From Aphrophora alni (Eukaryota > Arthropoda > Insecta > Hemiptera > Aphrophoridae): DNA of 64,000 bases. The DNA lies in NCBI GenBank assembly GCA_963513935.1, contig OY740767.1, positions 79,534,060 through 79,598,059 on the forward strand, given 5' to 3'. Of the stretch, positions 9,599-21,227 are shown one piece after another. The notes beneath the pieces are model-generated. The model worked only from the letters and a program-made list of their open reading frames with translations, searched no databases and had not been told where the DNA came from. Every line of letters begins with the position of its first letter. The stretch's first letter is position 1. Both the position numbers and the translations under genes were made by a program.

Positions 9599-10901
9599 GC
9601 AGTGTTCAGCTGTTTCTTTATGTGTCAGGCAGAAGTGGCATGTATCCACAGCAGCCTTCCCCATGCGGTTTAGATGGTAATTCACTGGACAGTGTCCGGA
9701 TAGAAGGACAATATCCGGTAATCCAGTAATCCAGTCCGGTGAGATCCAGTAATTTTTTAGCCTTTGTCCTTGAGTAGACTATAAACTTTTTGGCTTGTCT
9801 TGGACCAGGGTCGATGGTCCAATATTTGATCTTTTGATATTGTTCTCAGGTTTTCATTTCATGAAGATATGTTTTAGGTACCCCAAAGAATGTTTCGGCC
9901 CCAACAAAATCAGCCTATGCACCCTCCTTGACAAGATGATCTGCTTATTCATGTCCTGGCATCCAAAGTAAGGAGATATTGTTTGTTTTCAGTTGATTGA
10001 TTTTTTGTAGACATTCCCAGACCCATCTGGACTCAAAAGTGTATGAACTGAGAGCCTTAAGAGCTGTCTGACCGTCTGATATTATATAGATTTGAGACCT
10101 TTTTTTATATTCTCTCTAGTGCAGAGCTCTATTGCATGTATCTCAGCTTGAAATATGGATGGAATTTTTCCTAGAGATCTGCTAAGGCTAAAATTTGGGT
10201 CTTTTATCCCTACCATTCATTCTGAATCAATCATTGGTACCATTGGAGGGATCGCTCCATTAGTTTTGGTTCATTTTCTTTCCAAACTTGTCGTTCTGGG
10301 GAAAAAAGATTTAAAAATTCTTTTCAAAAGTTATTGTCTTGATCATTAAGTCCGATTCTGTTGTGGTTAACTGAGTGGTTTCTTGCTCTTGCAGGTTTTA
10401 CAGCCAGTATTTTTGGCATTAGTCACCTACTGCCAAAGAGCAACAGTGTATGTACACCTTTTCACCAGTAGGTTCATTGGTCACACATCCAGAGCCACTT
10501 CCATGGCAGCGGTTGGACAGGTACCCATAGCACCTATCATTCCTAGGCAAGCCTGCCTTTGAAGCTTTGTCGTAGATTTTTGTTTCATTTTTGGCCATCA
10601 TATTTCTGAAGCATAGGTGACCATGGGTCTAATTAGAGCCAGGATATGACCAGTAGGCCATCTGGGTTTAGTCCCCAAGTTTTACCATTAAGGGTCTCAT
10701 ATTTAGGCATGCTCATATAGCCATTATTTCTCTTTTAATGGTTTTATCAATGTGTTATTCCAGGTGAGTCTGATGTAGAACTAACTACACCCAGATTTTA
10801 CTTCTTTAGAAGCAGCAAGTTCTACACCATCTATCATTAAAGGCTGAAGAATGAACAATTTCCTTTTGAAAGGAATAATGGTTGTCTTATTAGGGCTATT
10901 G

Positions 10902-11129
10902 CTAAGGTAATGCCCTCTTTTGACACCACCTTTGGACCAATAGAAGAGCAATCTGGATGAGGTCAGATACTTTAACGATGATTACCAGATTGTCAGCATA
11001 TGCTATTACTTTAAAGCCTTTAGCATTCAGCAACCCAAGCAGATAATCCATCACCAGGGTCCACATGAGACGGGAGAGTGCCCGTCCCTGTGGGCACCAC
11101 ATGACTGCCAACAGTTTTGGACTCCCCAC
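10902..11129 (-). pseudogene. LINE reverse transcriptase fragment (catalytic YADN)
   Basis: A 75-codon open piece carries the RT block CPQGRALSRLMWTLVMDYLL and GFKVIAYADNLVII. The second Asp of the active-site Y/F-A-D-D box is Asn here, so the enzyme would be inactive. Continuous with the other LINE parts on this strand. Confidence 0.85.
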
Positions 11130-11392
11130 TCAAGTTGGCTGTCATCCTAACATTAACTCATTAACATAGATCTGATCTATTTAGAATAAGTTTGTGTTCA
11201 ATTTCATATCACTAGAGTTGTAGGAGGAAGTACTGAAAGCTCCTCTAATATTCCAAAAGGCGCATAAAGCTATTGACTTGTCAACCTCTGCAACCTATTG
11301 TAGTGCATTAGAGGTCAATTTGCCCATTTGATAAGCGTACTGAGCATTATGGAGTGGAGCCTAGTCAAGGGTTTCACTCCGTATGTGCTTGT

Positions 11393-11626
11393 CTAGTATT
11401 TTTTCATTGTTTTAAGAAAGGATGTTGGGCTGATTGATCTGTATGACCTAGGCTCCACAGTGTCTCTTCTCCCAGTTTTTGGTATAAAAACCACCTTCCA
11501 TCCTTCTCTTTGGAATATATGACAGGGAAAAATTAGCCCTAAACAGTGATTCCAGTAGTTGCAGTAGCTACTCCAAGCCCTGCTGCAATAGGGCCGAAAA
11601 AACCCAATCTCCACCTGGTGATTCAT
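11393..11626 (-). pseudogene. LINE reverse transcriptase N-terminal fragment
   Basis: Encodes WKVVFIPKTGRRDTVEPRSY then RSISPTSFLKTM, the standard first RT blocks (K-V-x-F-I-P-K-x-G-K...Y-R-P-I-S-L-T-S). The rest of this frame upstream is scrambled by indels. Confidence 0.82.
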
Positions 11627-12050
11627 ATGGTTTATGATTCCCCATTGCCCATCTAACCTTGTTTTCAGATTAGATGTTATCCTCCTCCAGTTAAGGAAAC
11701 AAGGTACAAGATAATCTTCAATACTGTAGGGGTTTGTGTGGAATTAAACGTGATAGAGCCGGGGAAATGAGTCTTTAACAATAGACTCATAGTTTCCCCT
11801 GCACTCTCCCTCGAGGTTCTATTTTATATCTTTAAGAAGCCTATACGGGGTGAGTGATCTTTACTTAAGGTCTTGTGTAGTGACCCACTGTTGGGACATT
11901 GTTTATCCCTTCTATGTCCATTCTTTTAGACTTTCTCAATTCCTTATTATATTCTGTAAGGGCTGTCTCCCAGTTCCCATTAAGCTTTGCCCCTGTTAAA
12001 GAATTTATGTACAACAGCTCTCAATTTGGAAAGCTTTGTGTTCCACCAAG

Positions 12051-12340
12051 CAGTGGCGGCGATAAGAACCCGCGCCCCCCGCAAGTTTGTTCATCGGGCC
12101 CCCCTCTCCCAATAATCTTTAAAACATTATTATGTGTATTTCCACCTAAGCTTGCACTTGGGCTTGGCGCGGCAGTGTTGGCGGGGGTGGGTGGCTGCTA
12201 GGCAAAACCTTTCTGCGAACATTCCACTACTGCCTCACAACATACTAAGTTTTATTAGTTTTAACTACTGATGTAAACATCACTTAATAGAATTTCGTAT
12301 TTCACCTATTCTAGCGCCTTCACCGCCGTCGCTGCCACTG
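12051..12340. mobile_element. hAT-type MITE inserted in the LINE
   Basis: Starts CAGTGGCGGCGA and ends with the inverse of CAGTGGCAGCGA. An exact 8-bp duplication, CCACCAAG, stands at 12043-12050 and 12341-12348. The interior (290 bp) is GC-rich with runs of C and no coding capacity. Termini CAGTGGCG plus 8-bp duplications are diagnostic of hAT. The LINE coding match resumes on both sides. Confidence 0.9.
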
Positions 12341-12635
12341 CCACCAAGGTATCTGTGCCTACACTCTTCTTTTGTTAACAGGGCACCTATTTTCATAGGG
12401 ATTGATAATTATTGCTTGTAAGGTTTCAGCAGTTCTCTCTAGCTCTGTTTCCGTTTCTAGAAGGCTTTTAATTTCTACTAACTTAGATTGGTTTATATTT
12501 ATCCCAATTGGTGTTCTTTGGATTTGGTTTTTACTGTCTGGGTCCGAGTTGAATTAATTTTGAATTTAATGTACATGTCATCAGACAGTGTTGGTATATC
12601 TGATACATGTCAAATAAGGATATTGTCCCCCTTAA

Positions 12636-14278
12636 GGGGATTCACCACTGAAAATAGTGAAAAATCATGAAATTTTCAAAAACAATTTTTTGGTGTTATT
12701 TTGTCATTTGGAACCTACTGAACAAGAATATAGTAGCCTAAAACCTATATCTTAACCCTAAGTATGAAAAAAAAATAACATTTTTGGCATACGCCTCAAT
12801 GGCTAAAATTTCACATTTTTACTAGATACCTTATTTTTTGCTAAAAACATCATAATCTTTATTTCTTTGATATATTTTCATTATAAATATGTAAACCACA
12901 TATTTAGATCTTGTTTCATACACATATTCAATAATTATTGTACTGTTTTATTTTCATTACTCTATACTAAAGAAGATGAAGAAGTAGTAATAGAATAAAC
13001 TAGTGTTCTGTCATCTGTCATTCTGCTGTTGAGTTTTAGTTGTTTGTTTTGAGTAAAGTTTAGTTCAGTTTTATGCCATAAAATATGGGAAGAGTCAAGA
13101 ATACAAAAAAAAAAGTTGCTAGAAGAAATAAGGACAATATTGCAAAGCGGTATGAAGTGCAACCTGCAAGTCTTGTAAGAACTGACACAGACACATGTAT
13201 CAATGATGAAAGTGAGGTTATGTTACTACCCAATGATGATGTTACTGTACCAAGTACATCTGAACAAAGTACCTCATGTTCTAATAATGAGAATGAAGTT
13301 CCCGATAAACATACAGGCTTCGCGATTTTCAATAGCTATAAAACAGAAGTCACATTTGACGATAATGAGCCTAACTATATTTTGGTAAATGGAAACAAAC
13401 TATCAAGTTTTATGGAAACATTTCCTTGTCCTGAGTGTGCAGGGAACCTTCAAGTCCTTCAAATGCCTTCAAAGGGATATGCACATGTTTTTAATATATG
13501 GTGTCAAGAATGCGATTACAAAAATAATTTTGAAACGTCTAACATAACAGTCGAACATGAGGGCGCGACTTCACGCTTATCGTACGATGTATATATATAT
13601 ATATTTTTATTGAACACTGATATGATAATGTGACCTAATATTGATGTATAATACAAGCTTTTGACCTAATTTATTGTGTAAATTTATTTCACAACCATGA
13701 ACTAAAATATATACTTGAAATATTAGTGTTGAACATACGTTTACTTTCAAACGCAGTTTTCCAAAAGTTTGAATTTCGACAAATTTTCAGACAAAAATCG
13801 ATATATCTTGAGAACCAATTGAGATATAGAGTTCATATTTTCACCACATATTCAGTAGATCTTTTACTAATTATTTAGGTAGAATTAGATTTTTAGGAGT
13901 ATATGTTGCTTAGAAACATAATTTTATATATATGCAAGTTTTTTTTGAAAAAAAGACTAAAGTTTATTCTATAATTTTTGAAAACCACTAATGCTACCAT
14001 GATAAATCTACCTAAATATTTAGATTAGATCATTATGTTCAAAATGAGACCATTAGCAGTGCAATATGTTGGATAGTTTCTTAGATATATCACTTTGAAA
14101 TATGGTCTGAAAAACGTGAAAAAACAACAGTTTTTATTCGCTGTAACCTGTATGTGACAATTTTTGGCCATTTCATATTTTTGTATTTTTTATTAGCCTA
14201 CTACACACTAGAAAAAAAATAGTTAAGCCATTTTTATTATGTATTTCAAAAAAAGTATTGTTTCAGTGGTGAATCCCC
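12636..14278 (+). mobile_element. TTAA-target DNA transposon, Kolobok-like, internally deleted
   Basis: Bounded by TTAA at 12632-12635 and 14279-14282. The termini are inverted repeats: GGGGATTCACCACTGAAA inward from the left, and the same 18 bases, diverging after CTGAAA, inward from the right. It lies in the LINE endonuclease region. Length is 1,643 bp. One gene fragment (13085-13633) encodes a basic N-terminus and a four-cysteine motif like the N-terminal part of the Mutator-like/Kolobok transposases of insects, without the catalytic domain. TTAA duplication occurs in both piggyBac and Kolobok; the protein piece favours Kolobok. Confidence 0.8.
13085..13633 (+). pseudogene. truncated Kolobok-like transposase N-terminus
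   Basis: Open frame of 182 codons. It begins MGRVKNTKKKVARRN (basic, lysine/arginine-rich), passes through a Ser/Thr/Asp-rich segment (35-75), and then shows FPCPECAGN (Cys115, Cys118) and WCQECDYKN (Cys140, Cys143), a likely zinc site. After residue 165 it runs into an (AT)n tract and stops. The full transposases of this type are several hundred residues longer, so the catalytic part has been lost. Assignment rests on the Cys pattern and the element's TTAA ends; I am not certain of the family. Confidence 0.55.
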
Positions 14279-14739
14279 TTAAGTCAAGTCTATTCAACCT
14301 TTATGTCCTGCTTTGTTGAAAGTAAGATTGTCCCCCCTCCCCCTTATTACTTATCTCTTGTCTCACCATAGTTACCAAGTCCTGTGTTAGAAACTCTGGA
14401 ATAGGAAGAAATATGTCATCACTGTTTAATAATATAGCTGCGCTCTGTATTTCTACCATGTTATTGTCAATTAACATACATTTTTTGGGTTAGACAATAT
14501 AGATTCTCTGATGTTTCCTACTTCGAAACATGGCTCTTGGGTTAGAGGTATATCTTCTGTGCATTCAGTAAATCACTTGCCGAGGAAGCTGTCCTGGCAT
14601 TGTTGAGATTTGTTGGCATTTTAATTATTCTTATCAGGGACTTGGTTTGTCCCTGATATAGGAGTATCCCTTTTCAGTTTAGTCTGTATTACACCACTCC
14701 TTTGGCTTCCTTCTAACAAGTTATACCTGCCAGAATTTA

Positions 14740-15060
14740 TCTTTGTGGCTGGTGATGGCCCTTTAGGTTTTGTAACTTTAGAAGGAAGGAACTGCCAGAC
14801 GCTGTACCCCTACCATTCCCATTTCTCGGAAAAATCTGCCAGAAGCCAAGCATACTGTGAAAGCCTACCACTATACCTTTGGAGGGAACTTCGGCTCGCG
14901 ATACAGCGACAGCCGTCATATCCTTGCTTTGTGGAGTGGAACTAGGCTGACTAGAAGTTTCAGCTCCTTGGCAGCAGATCCGCCCCAAGGCACTGGCACA
15001 GGCTCCGAGGAGTCTTCTGCTATCGAACCGGGAGAACTACCAGCATTTTTCAGATATTCC
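14740..15060. other. GC-richer block, possible LINE 5' part; not identified
   Basis: Both strands contain short open frames (- strand 14988-14737; + strand 14745-15120). It adjoins the LINE endonuclease start and could be the end of its ORF1, but no zinc-knuckle or other motif was recognised. Confidence 0.25.
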
Positions 15061-15129
15061 AGGTTTCTTAAAATTGTTTTTCACTTTTGGCATGAAATTA
15101 TGGAAAAAACTAGTTCTTAAAAAGTTTTG

Positions 15130-15900
15130 CTGTCATCCATGATTGTTTAACCATGTGTTTAAAACACTTTTAAAAGGTCTCGGCCTTTTGTATTTTCCAA
15201 TGACGAAAGGAGTTAACTGATGGTCACCAGAAGCATTTGCACAAAATAAAACCATCAATCTCTTTGTTTTTCTTAAAACCCTTAGCACATTTTCTGTCTA
15301 GCCTGGTAGGGCTGAAGTGGCCAACAACACCACATCGGCAGATCTTATCCACATTGTAAATTTGACTTGGGGTTAAATTATGCTCTAAAACAACGATGTT
15401 AAAAGTTCCAATGTATTCTTCAACTGCATTTTCATCAGACGATCTAGTTTCACTACTCGCATCTAGCCTACGGATTCAATGGCAAACTTTAAATTTTTGA
15501 ACCAACCATCCAAAAATAAGGATTCTTTATCTGCAAATCCATCTTACGATGAAATTGTTTTGTCTTGTCAATTACCATAAGGCTGGTCACAGGTTTACTT
15601 TGTAATCTTAGTGCACTGAGCCGAGTTAATAAAATAGTCTGTGTCAGTTTAGGATTTTTAAATGTATGTCTAGACTCAATAGTTTTTCCGTTACAGCCTG
15701 AAGAGCAAATTTGTTTAGTTCAACTTTTTGTTTTTTTTATATGTAAATCGTTGATGACCCTATAGTATAATCACATATAATACAGTTTCTGTTTTCACCT
15801 CTTTCAAGAAGTTTGACTCTGTCCAGTTTTGCTCGATCATAAGAGTCGCTGGTTTATGCTTATTACTTGTACCGGTGGAACAAATTGGCTTAGAGAACAT
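15130..15900 (-). pseudogene. Tigger/Jerky-like (pogo group) transposase relic
   Basis: On the - strand from about 15530 downward, broken frames give FGWLVQKFK...IRRLDASSETRSSDENAVEEYI, then VVLEHNLTPSQIYNVD, then SPTRLDRKCAKGFKKNKE. This matches the order in Jerky/Tigger DDE transposases (W-L-x-x-F-K-x-R-H-G-I, then Q-I-Y-N-x-D-E-T-G with the first catalytic Asp, then the K-E-R-V-T block). Stops and frameshifts are frequent. No inverted ends were identified. Confidence 0.65.
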
Positions 15901-16514
15901 CTTAATGTATAGTTTTATCGGTGAAGTATAACTAGATTTAATAATGGTAAACTAATATACACAAAACTTAATAACAAATAATATAACAGAAAACAACAAT
16001 TACAACAGAGTTATGATGATGCAATGCGTTTCTAGAATGACATCATACTGAGAAAATGGCGGTTAGTGACCAAAGCCGAGACACACCTGATGTAATATTT
16101 ACCAAGCAGGACCGAGGTGTGGTGGATTATAAAACATGCCAAACCATGGGATAGCGGAAAGAATGAGTGGATATTGTGTTGTTAGTAAAATATAGGTATG
16201 AGTAGTTATTGTTTTGTGTTTTATTTTATTGAGGTATGTGGGACACTTAATACCATAGTAATATTAAAAAAGAGTAATTCATAGTCAGTCAAGTGAAGTA
16301 ATGTATTATTTATAATTTTATGAAAAGGAAGATACAAGAAGGTCTGATAATGTTACCAGTTCAAAAATAGTCGCTGACTCCTTTATAGTAGGTTATCATA
16401 CATAATGGAGTGTATTTCATAGTAGTATACAGCATATACTAAAGAAAATAAATCCACTGAGAATACTCATCAATTATTCTTCATAAACAACAGCTAAAAA
16501 AACAGAAATCCGAA

Positions 16515-17520
16515 ATAGATGGATTTGACAAGTGTTTGTAGATGCATACATGAATTTCATGGCATGGGTAAAAAATGACCTACAGTAAAAAATGTGCTTC
16601 CTGTATTGAAGGAAATATTTGTTTTAGCAAAGGTTTATGGTCTCTAGAATATTATAAAAAGTTTGGTTTTAAACGGTAGAAGTTTTGTAATAATAGAAAA
16701 ATTTTAATTGGAAAAGCAGACCACCCAAAGATTTAGGAATGAGAAAAGAACAATCATATAAAAAGATAAAACTTATTTACATTCATCATACATTAAATCA
16801 CACTCGTGAACAAACAACTCAAATGTAGACCCTCATACTCCCATTTTTCAGGGACAATATACCATCAATGTGCATGCTGGCAAGGAACAAGAATTCATCA
16901 AAGAAGCATTATTAATGTTTAAGTCTAGAGAAAAATGTCGTGACCATCACAACTCCTTGAATTATAAAAATTGGTTAAAGGGTAAGTTAATTTCTAATCT
17001 TCCATCCAACTCAGTTTTCGTCATTGACAATGTGTCATATCAAAACACACAGTTAAACCCATCTCGAAATTCTAACTTCAAAAAATCTGATATAATCACA
17101 TAGCTTCAAAAACAATAAACAGTATCTTACCATGATGAAACGTTCAAACCAGAATCGTATTCACTTATTAAATTAAGTAAAAACAGAAAAAAACATGAAA
17201 TTGACTCGCTACTTGAAGAATGTAGTTAGTGTAAGCAGACCCTTCACCATCCCGATTTGAACCCCATTAGATGAAAATCACGTTTCTAAAGACAATACAT
17301 TTAAAGTGGAGAACTGCATCAATTGGGCTAAGGATAAAATGTATATGATAACCCAGATGATTGGCTAAAAAGGTGTAATCGTGCTGAAAAGAATGAGGAT
17401 GAATATTTAAAAGTTGGAATCTGTTATTGAAAGAATAATTAATTGTCAATTTAGCTGAGGACAGAAGATGCAGTAGTAGTGATAGTGAAGATAGTGTTAG
17501 GAATTATGAGATAATATAAA
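16515..17520 (+). pseudogene. DDE endonuclease relic of an IS630/Tc1-like transposon
   Basis: Broken frames on the + strand resemble a widespread insect transposase. Parts in order: KMTYSKKC...GLWSLEYYKKFGFKR (16570-16680, DNA-binding/N-terminal); NNRKILIGK (16690); INVHAGKEQEFIKEALLMF (16866-16920); LISNLPSNSVFVIDNVSYQN (16985-17045, second catalytic Asp in V-I-D-N); SNFKKSDII; then FKPELYSLIKL-like, LPPYHPDLNP-like (about 17240), and WAKDKM...EKNEDEYLK (17325-17410). A Ser/Asp-rich C-terminus ends near 17515. At least five frame breaks or stops occur. Only the 77-codon piece 16870-17103 is open. Confidence 0.7.
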
Positions 17521-17785
17521 AATTTAGTCTTTATTCTAAGATTCATTGCAATCGACAAAAAGTAGCTTGTTTTTTCATCACTGCTTCGGTTTCTATAATC
17601 ACACCCAAGCACTTACCTATTACTAGATAAGTTAAATTATACTTAAATGTTAGTTATCAGGGAAAAGAATTTTATATTTTACCCGGTAGTGAAGGCAACA
17701 AATAGTCTTTTGTTTGCTTTATATAATTATTCATTGCATGTTATGTTTACTAATGTTTTACTTGCTGAAAGAATAAAGATTGAAG

Positions 17786-18539
17786 CAGTGGCATAACTTT
17801 ATTGATTGGCGCCCCCTCGCAGCTACAAAAATGGCACACCCCAATAAACGAAGTTGCAACTTATCAGCTTTTGATGACCCCTCTTCAACCGTAAGCAATC
17901 CCACCCCACGGTCTTATATGCAACTACTATTTGGTAGTAATTAGACATTATTTTTACTCTAAATTGAAATGAAATTATATTAATTTAAGTATAGAACATT
18001 CTTTATATAACCAAACTATCTGTTGGTAGCATTGTAGTTAAATATGCCAATGCTATGAAGTATCATATTCAAAAGAACATGCAAGCTTTAAGTTTAAAAA
18101 AAATTATCATCTATAAAAGGGAATGAAAAACTGCAATATTAAACATCTAGGTTTATTATTTTCAAAAACCTTGTAACTTGTTATAATTATAATCATTTAA
18201 AACCTTTTATTTTGTTCATGTGAAAATATTTGTCGGCTAATGTGTTAAGATCGATAGCACGAGCTCGAACTCAGTCTGGGGTTCGACATCGTATTCCTCA
18301 AATAAGTCTTGATAAGTTTGGGCGGGGTAGCACTATTGTTAACTGCTAGTAAACAGATTGCGCAATCGTAATGATTACGGTTTCAGACTTATGATCCATG
18401 GTTATATTATTTATGGAACAGTTTTATTAAGATATCTTAACAAAATGTTGTTCATTGTAAAATTTATTTTGATGGTACAGTAGTGTGTTTACTACATTTA
18501 ATTTTTTTAATTCCTTTATATATTTTTTTTACGCCACTG
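17786..18539. mobile_element. hAT-type non-autonomous element
   Basis: Starts CAGTGGCATAA and ends TTACGCCACTG, imperfect inverted repeats. They are flanked by GATTGAAG (17778-17785) and GATTAAAG (18540-18547), an 8-bp duplication with one difference. No coding capacity in 754 bp. The subterminal GGCGCCCCCTCGC is typical of hAT ends. Confidence 0.82.
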
Positions 18540-18547
18540 GATTAAAG

Positions 18548-20020
18548 TTCCACAAAAACTAAATAGAATCACAACTACTGTACAAGGAATGTGTGTTTTT
18601 GCCGTTCTGTCTTTGGCACCCTCTTTGTTTACTTCTCTGCCGCTAGCCTAACTCACCACTTGCTCAGCTACCTACCCTTCCTTCAGGTTTCTTCATGCAA
18701 CAAATGAGATATATTTAAATAGAGCCTCAGTTTGCCTCACTTGTGCCATAAACTTGTAAGAGTAAAATCTTATTTTTTGAAATTAAGTCTTTGATAATAG
18801 TCTTTAATAATAAAACAAGCTTCAATTTTGTTTTTTTGCTAATTATTCCTGAACTGCAATTATTTGTTACTTGCAATCTGGCAGACTGTTTTGGGTTGTT
18901 AATATCTATATTTTATATAATTTTTTTTAATGGTTTAGTTAACTGAAAACATCAGATCTTTTATAAAATAGCTCCAACAATTGTTTTGGTTTTTACTAGG
19001 TATTGTATTGGCACTCCCAAACATATTTTTGGGAAGATGACAACTATTATGTTTTGTTTGAGTCCTTAAAAGCTACATTTGAGAAAAATTGCTATAAACA
19101 ATTTAAATATTAAATATGAAAAAACGTAATATGAATTACGTGTAGTCCTATTGCTAAAACGAGTCGTATATGATAAACTTCTTTATAAAGGAAATTAGTT
19201 GAAATACAAATTAAGCTTTTAATTTTATTATAACAACATAGCATATCGAAAGTGGTTAAAGGAAATGGTTTATTTATATATTGTTTCTATTTGTACTTAT
19301 TCTAACAGATATATTTTAACAGTATTTACAAGTTCTAATTACTTAATAAACTCCCAATTACTTGTCTTAAATTATCAGCAGAAAATTTTTGTCACCATCT
19401 ACGAAAACGGAATAGTAGATGAGCACATAATGATGCTGAAAGTTGACGTCTGAATTGCCCTCTAATGTAAATACAGATATAGCCTGGAACACAAAATGTA
19501 TGCTATTAACAGTACATCACAGGGACACAATTAGTAATTGATTGGGAAAAGAGAGGTATGACCTGTTTCTTTCCTTTTTAGTCTATTTATATTGTACAAA
19601 GGAAAGTAGAAAATAAAGATAAATATTTTTCCTTCTCGATCAGATGTCACACAACAATTAATCTTCTGCTACCATAATATCATCTGTTCATTGTAAGAAT
19701 TAATTGTTTCATTACTATTTGTTTGTGGTTGTATTTAAAAGTATTGATACATAATATAAAATAGATAAGTCATCTTCATGGTATGGTTTGAAGTGCAGAA
19801 CTTGGAGGCTTTAGTGCTGCCATGTAATTGACCATTTCTGGTAACACCAAGGACAGCATGTATACCCAATTTACACCACACTAGTGCATTCTGAACTGAA
19901 TTCACAAAACCACAAAGTTCGACTCATATTTTGAACCCTCACAATATATGCTATGGACTTCTTAGGTATCAATTCATTGTTAAAAGTCAATTTGAAATGA
20001 ATGCTCCTTTGTTGAATTAC
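18548..20020. other. no gene recognised
   Basis: AT-rich sequence with only short chance frames. A GC-richer pyrimidine-rich patch at 18600-18700 was not identified. Confidence 0.4.
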
Positions 20021-20024
20021 TACA

Positions 20025-20745
20025 AGGGAGAAATGTGGAAATTGATGTTTTTTCAATTCTGTATAGGGGAAATTATTTGTAGAATCTAGCAGCAATATGG
20101 AGAGAGTTGTTTGAGTAGAACAATCTAAGAATGGAATGATAAAATTAAAAAAGGCAGGATTTCTCTCTATGATGAACAACGGAAAAGTGGATCTTCCATT
20201 TCAAGAATAACGACAATATCAACATTTTAAACAAATGATTAATAACAAAATTTAATGTTTTGAAGATTAAGGAAACTTGTTTCTGAACTAGGTAATAACA
20301 ATCAATGTTATTACTTTGAATCTAAGACTAAGCGATAAAGTTTAATTTGGAAACATAATATATTTCACTTTCTGAAAATAAAAAAACACGTCTGCAGGAA
20401 AATTTATGACAATATTCTGGGATGTGGAAGTTCTAATTTTTAATCAGTTCATACCTAAAGATGAAACAGTGAATAGTGAAAACTACAGTGAGCTACTGCA
20501 ATCAAGTATGAAAGGTGTGGTAAACTTTCAAAAGGTGTAACTTTGCATCAGGATAACACTCTACTGAATATGATCAATAAGAAGAGATGTTACCCTCAAA
20601 ATCTTGGCTATGATCTGCTGGACCACTCATCATACAGACCTGACTTGGTTCCAAGTGATTTTCATTTGTTTGACACATTGAAAGAAGGAGAAAGAATGGA
20701 AAGAAGGAAAATTATGAATTATTGAATTTGACTCTATTTCATTAT
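20025..20745 (+). pseudogene. mariner transposase relic
   Basis: Broken frames show the N-terminal helix-turn-helix region (QQYGESCLSRT...EWNDKIKKGRISLYDEQR, 20090-20180), the block before the second Asp (TIFWDVEVLIFNQFIPKDETVNSENYSELLQ-like, 20410-20500), and GVTLHQDN (20535-20560, second catalytic Asp). A C-terminal piece follows: LGYDLLDHSSYRPDLVPSDFHLF (20600-20670, third Asp). The catalytic order is complete but stops and shifts between parts exclude function. Inverted ends were not delimited. Confidence 0.75.
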
Positions 20746-21227
20746 ATTGTGGATTTTAAACTATACAAAATTTAAAGGACAGATATATGTAGAGATATCA
20801 TCAACAACCAATTAGCAGATCAGATTTTAGGCCTAACCAGTTGGAAAGTTAGTTATACTATTCAAATGTAAATAAAAGTTATGGAACCTGTATTATAGGA
20901 TTGTACTATTGTTATTATATATATTTTGGCAGTTGGAGTAAGTGAATGTTGCACTATAAGAGTTTGAATGGTAATTGTTTACAAAGAGTTACAGGTATTT
21001 TTGGTAATTTAAAAAAATCATGTTCTACGTACTTTATTTCTTTATAATAAAATAAGTTTTCAATGTGGAGCTAACTTTTTCACTGAAAAATCACAATTTC
21101 AAAACTACAGAATTCAATGCATTTATTATCACCGAATTCAAGCAACATTGAGCGCGGTTAGCTCATGGATGGGTGAACGCTTGGGAAATGACGCACAATT
21201 TCTCTTTTTTAAAAAACAAATTATGTA

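Larger units (their letters stand above)
9321..14620 (-). mobile_element. LINE (Jockey/I-group type) relic with RNase H, split by two DNA elements
   Basis: Read on the - strand from about 14.6 kb down. Endonuclease start region LTQEPCFEVGNI (14550-14510); endonuclease remnants 14340-14283 and 12630-12349; the conserved segment before the RT (WWNTKLSKLRAVVHKFFNR, then LHKTLSKDHS) at 12042-11820; RT motifs FIPKTGRRD...YRSISPTSFLKTM at 11510-11395 and CPQGRALS...KVIAYADN at 11098-10975; an RNase H tail with WMPGHE near 9955. The 3' tail 9395-9321 ends in TAAC-like units. Many stops and indels are present, and the RT YADD has become YADN. Two insertions interrupt it (12051-12340 and 12636-14278). 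The 5' limit is uncertain. Confidence 0.85.

Noticed and set aside
11899..12201. 100-codon proline-rich frame on the + strand
   Set aside because: It crosses the border of the hAT MITE and lies antisense to LINE coding sequence.
19871..20179. 102-codon - strand frame
   Set aside because: It lies opposite the N-terminal part of the mariner relic, which gives recognisable protein blocks.
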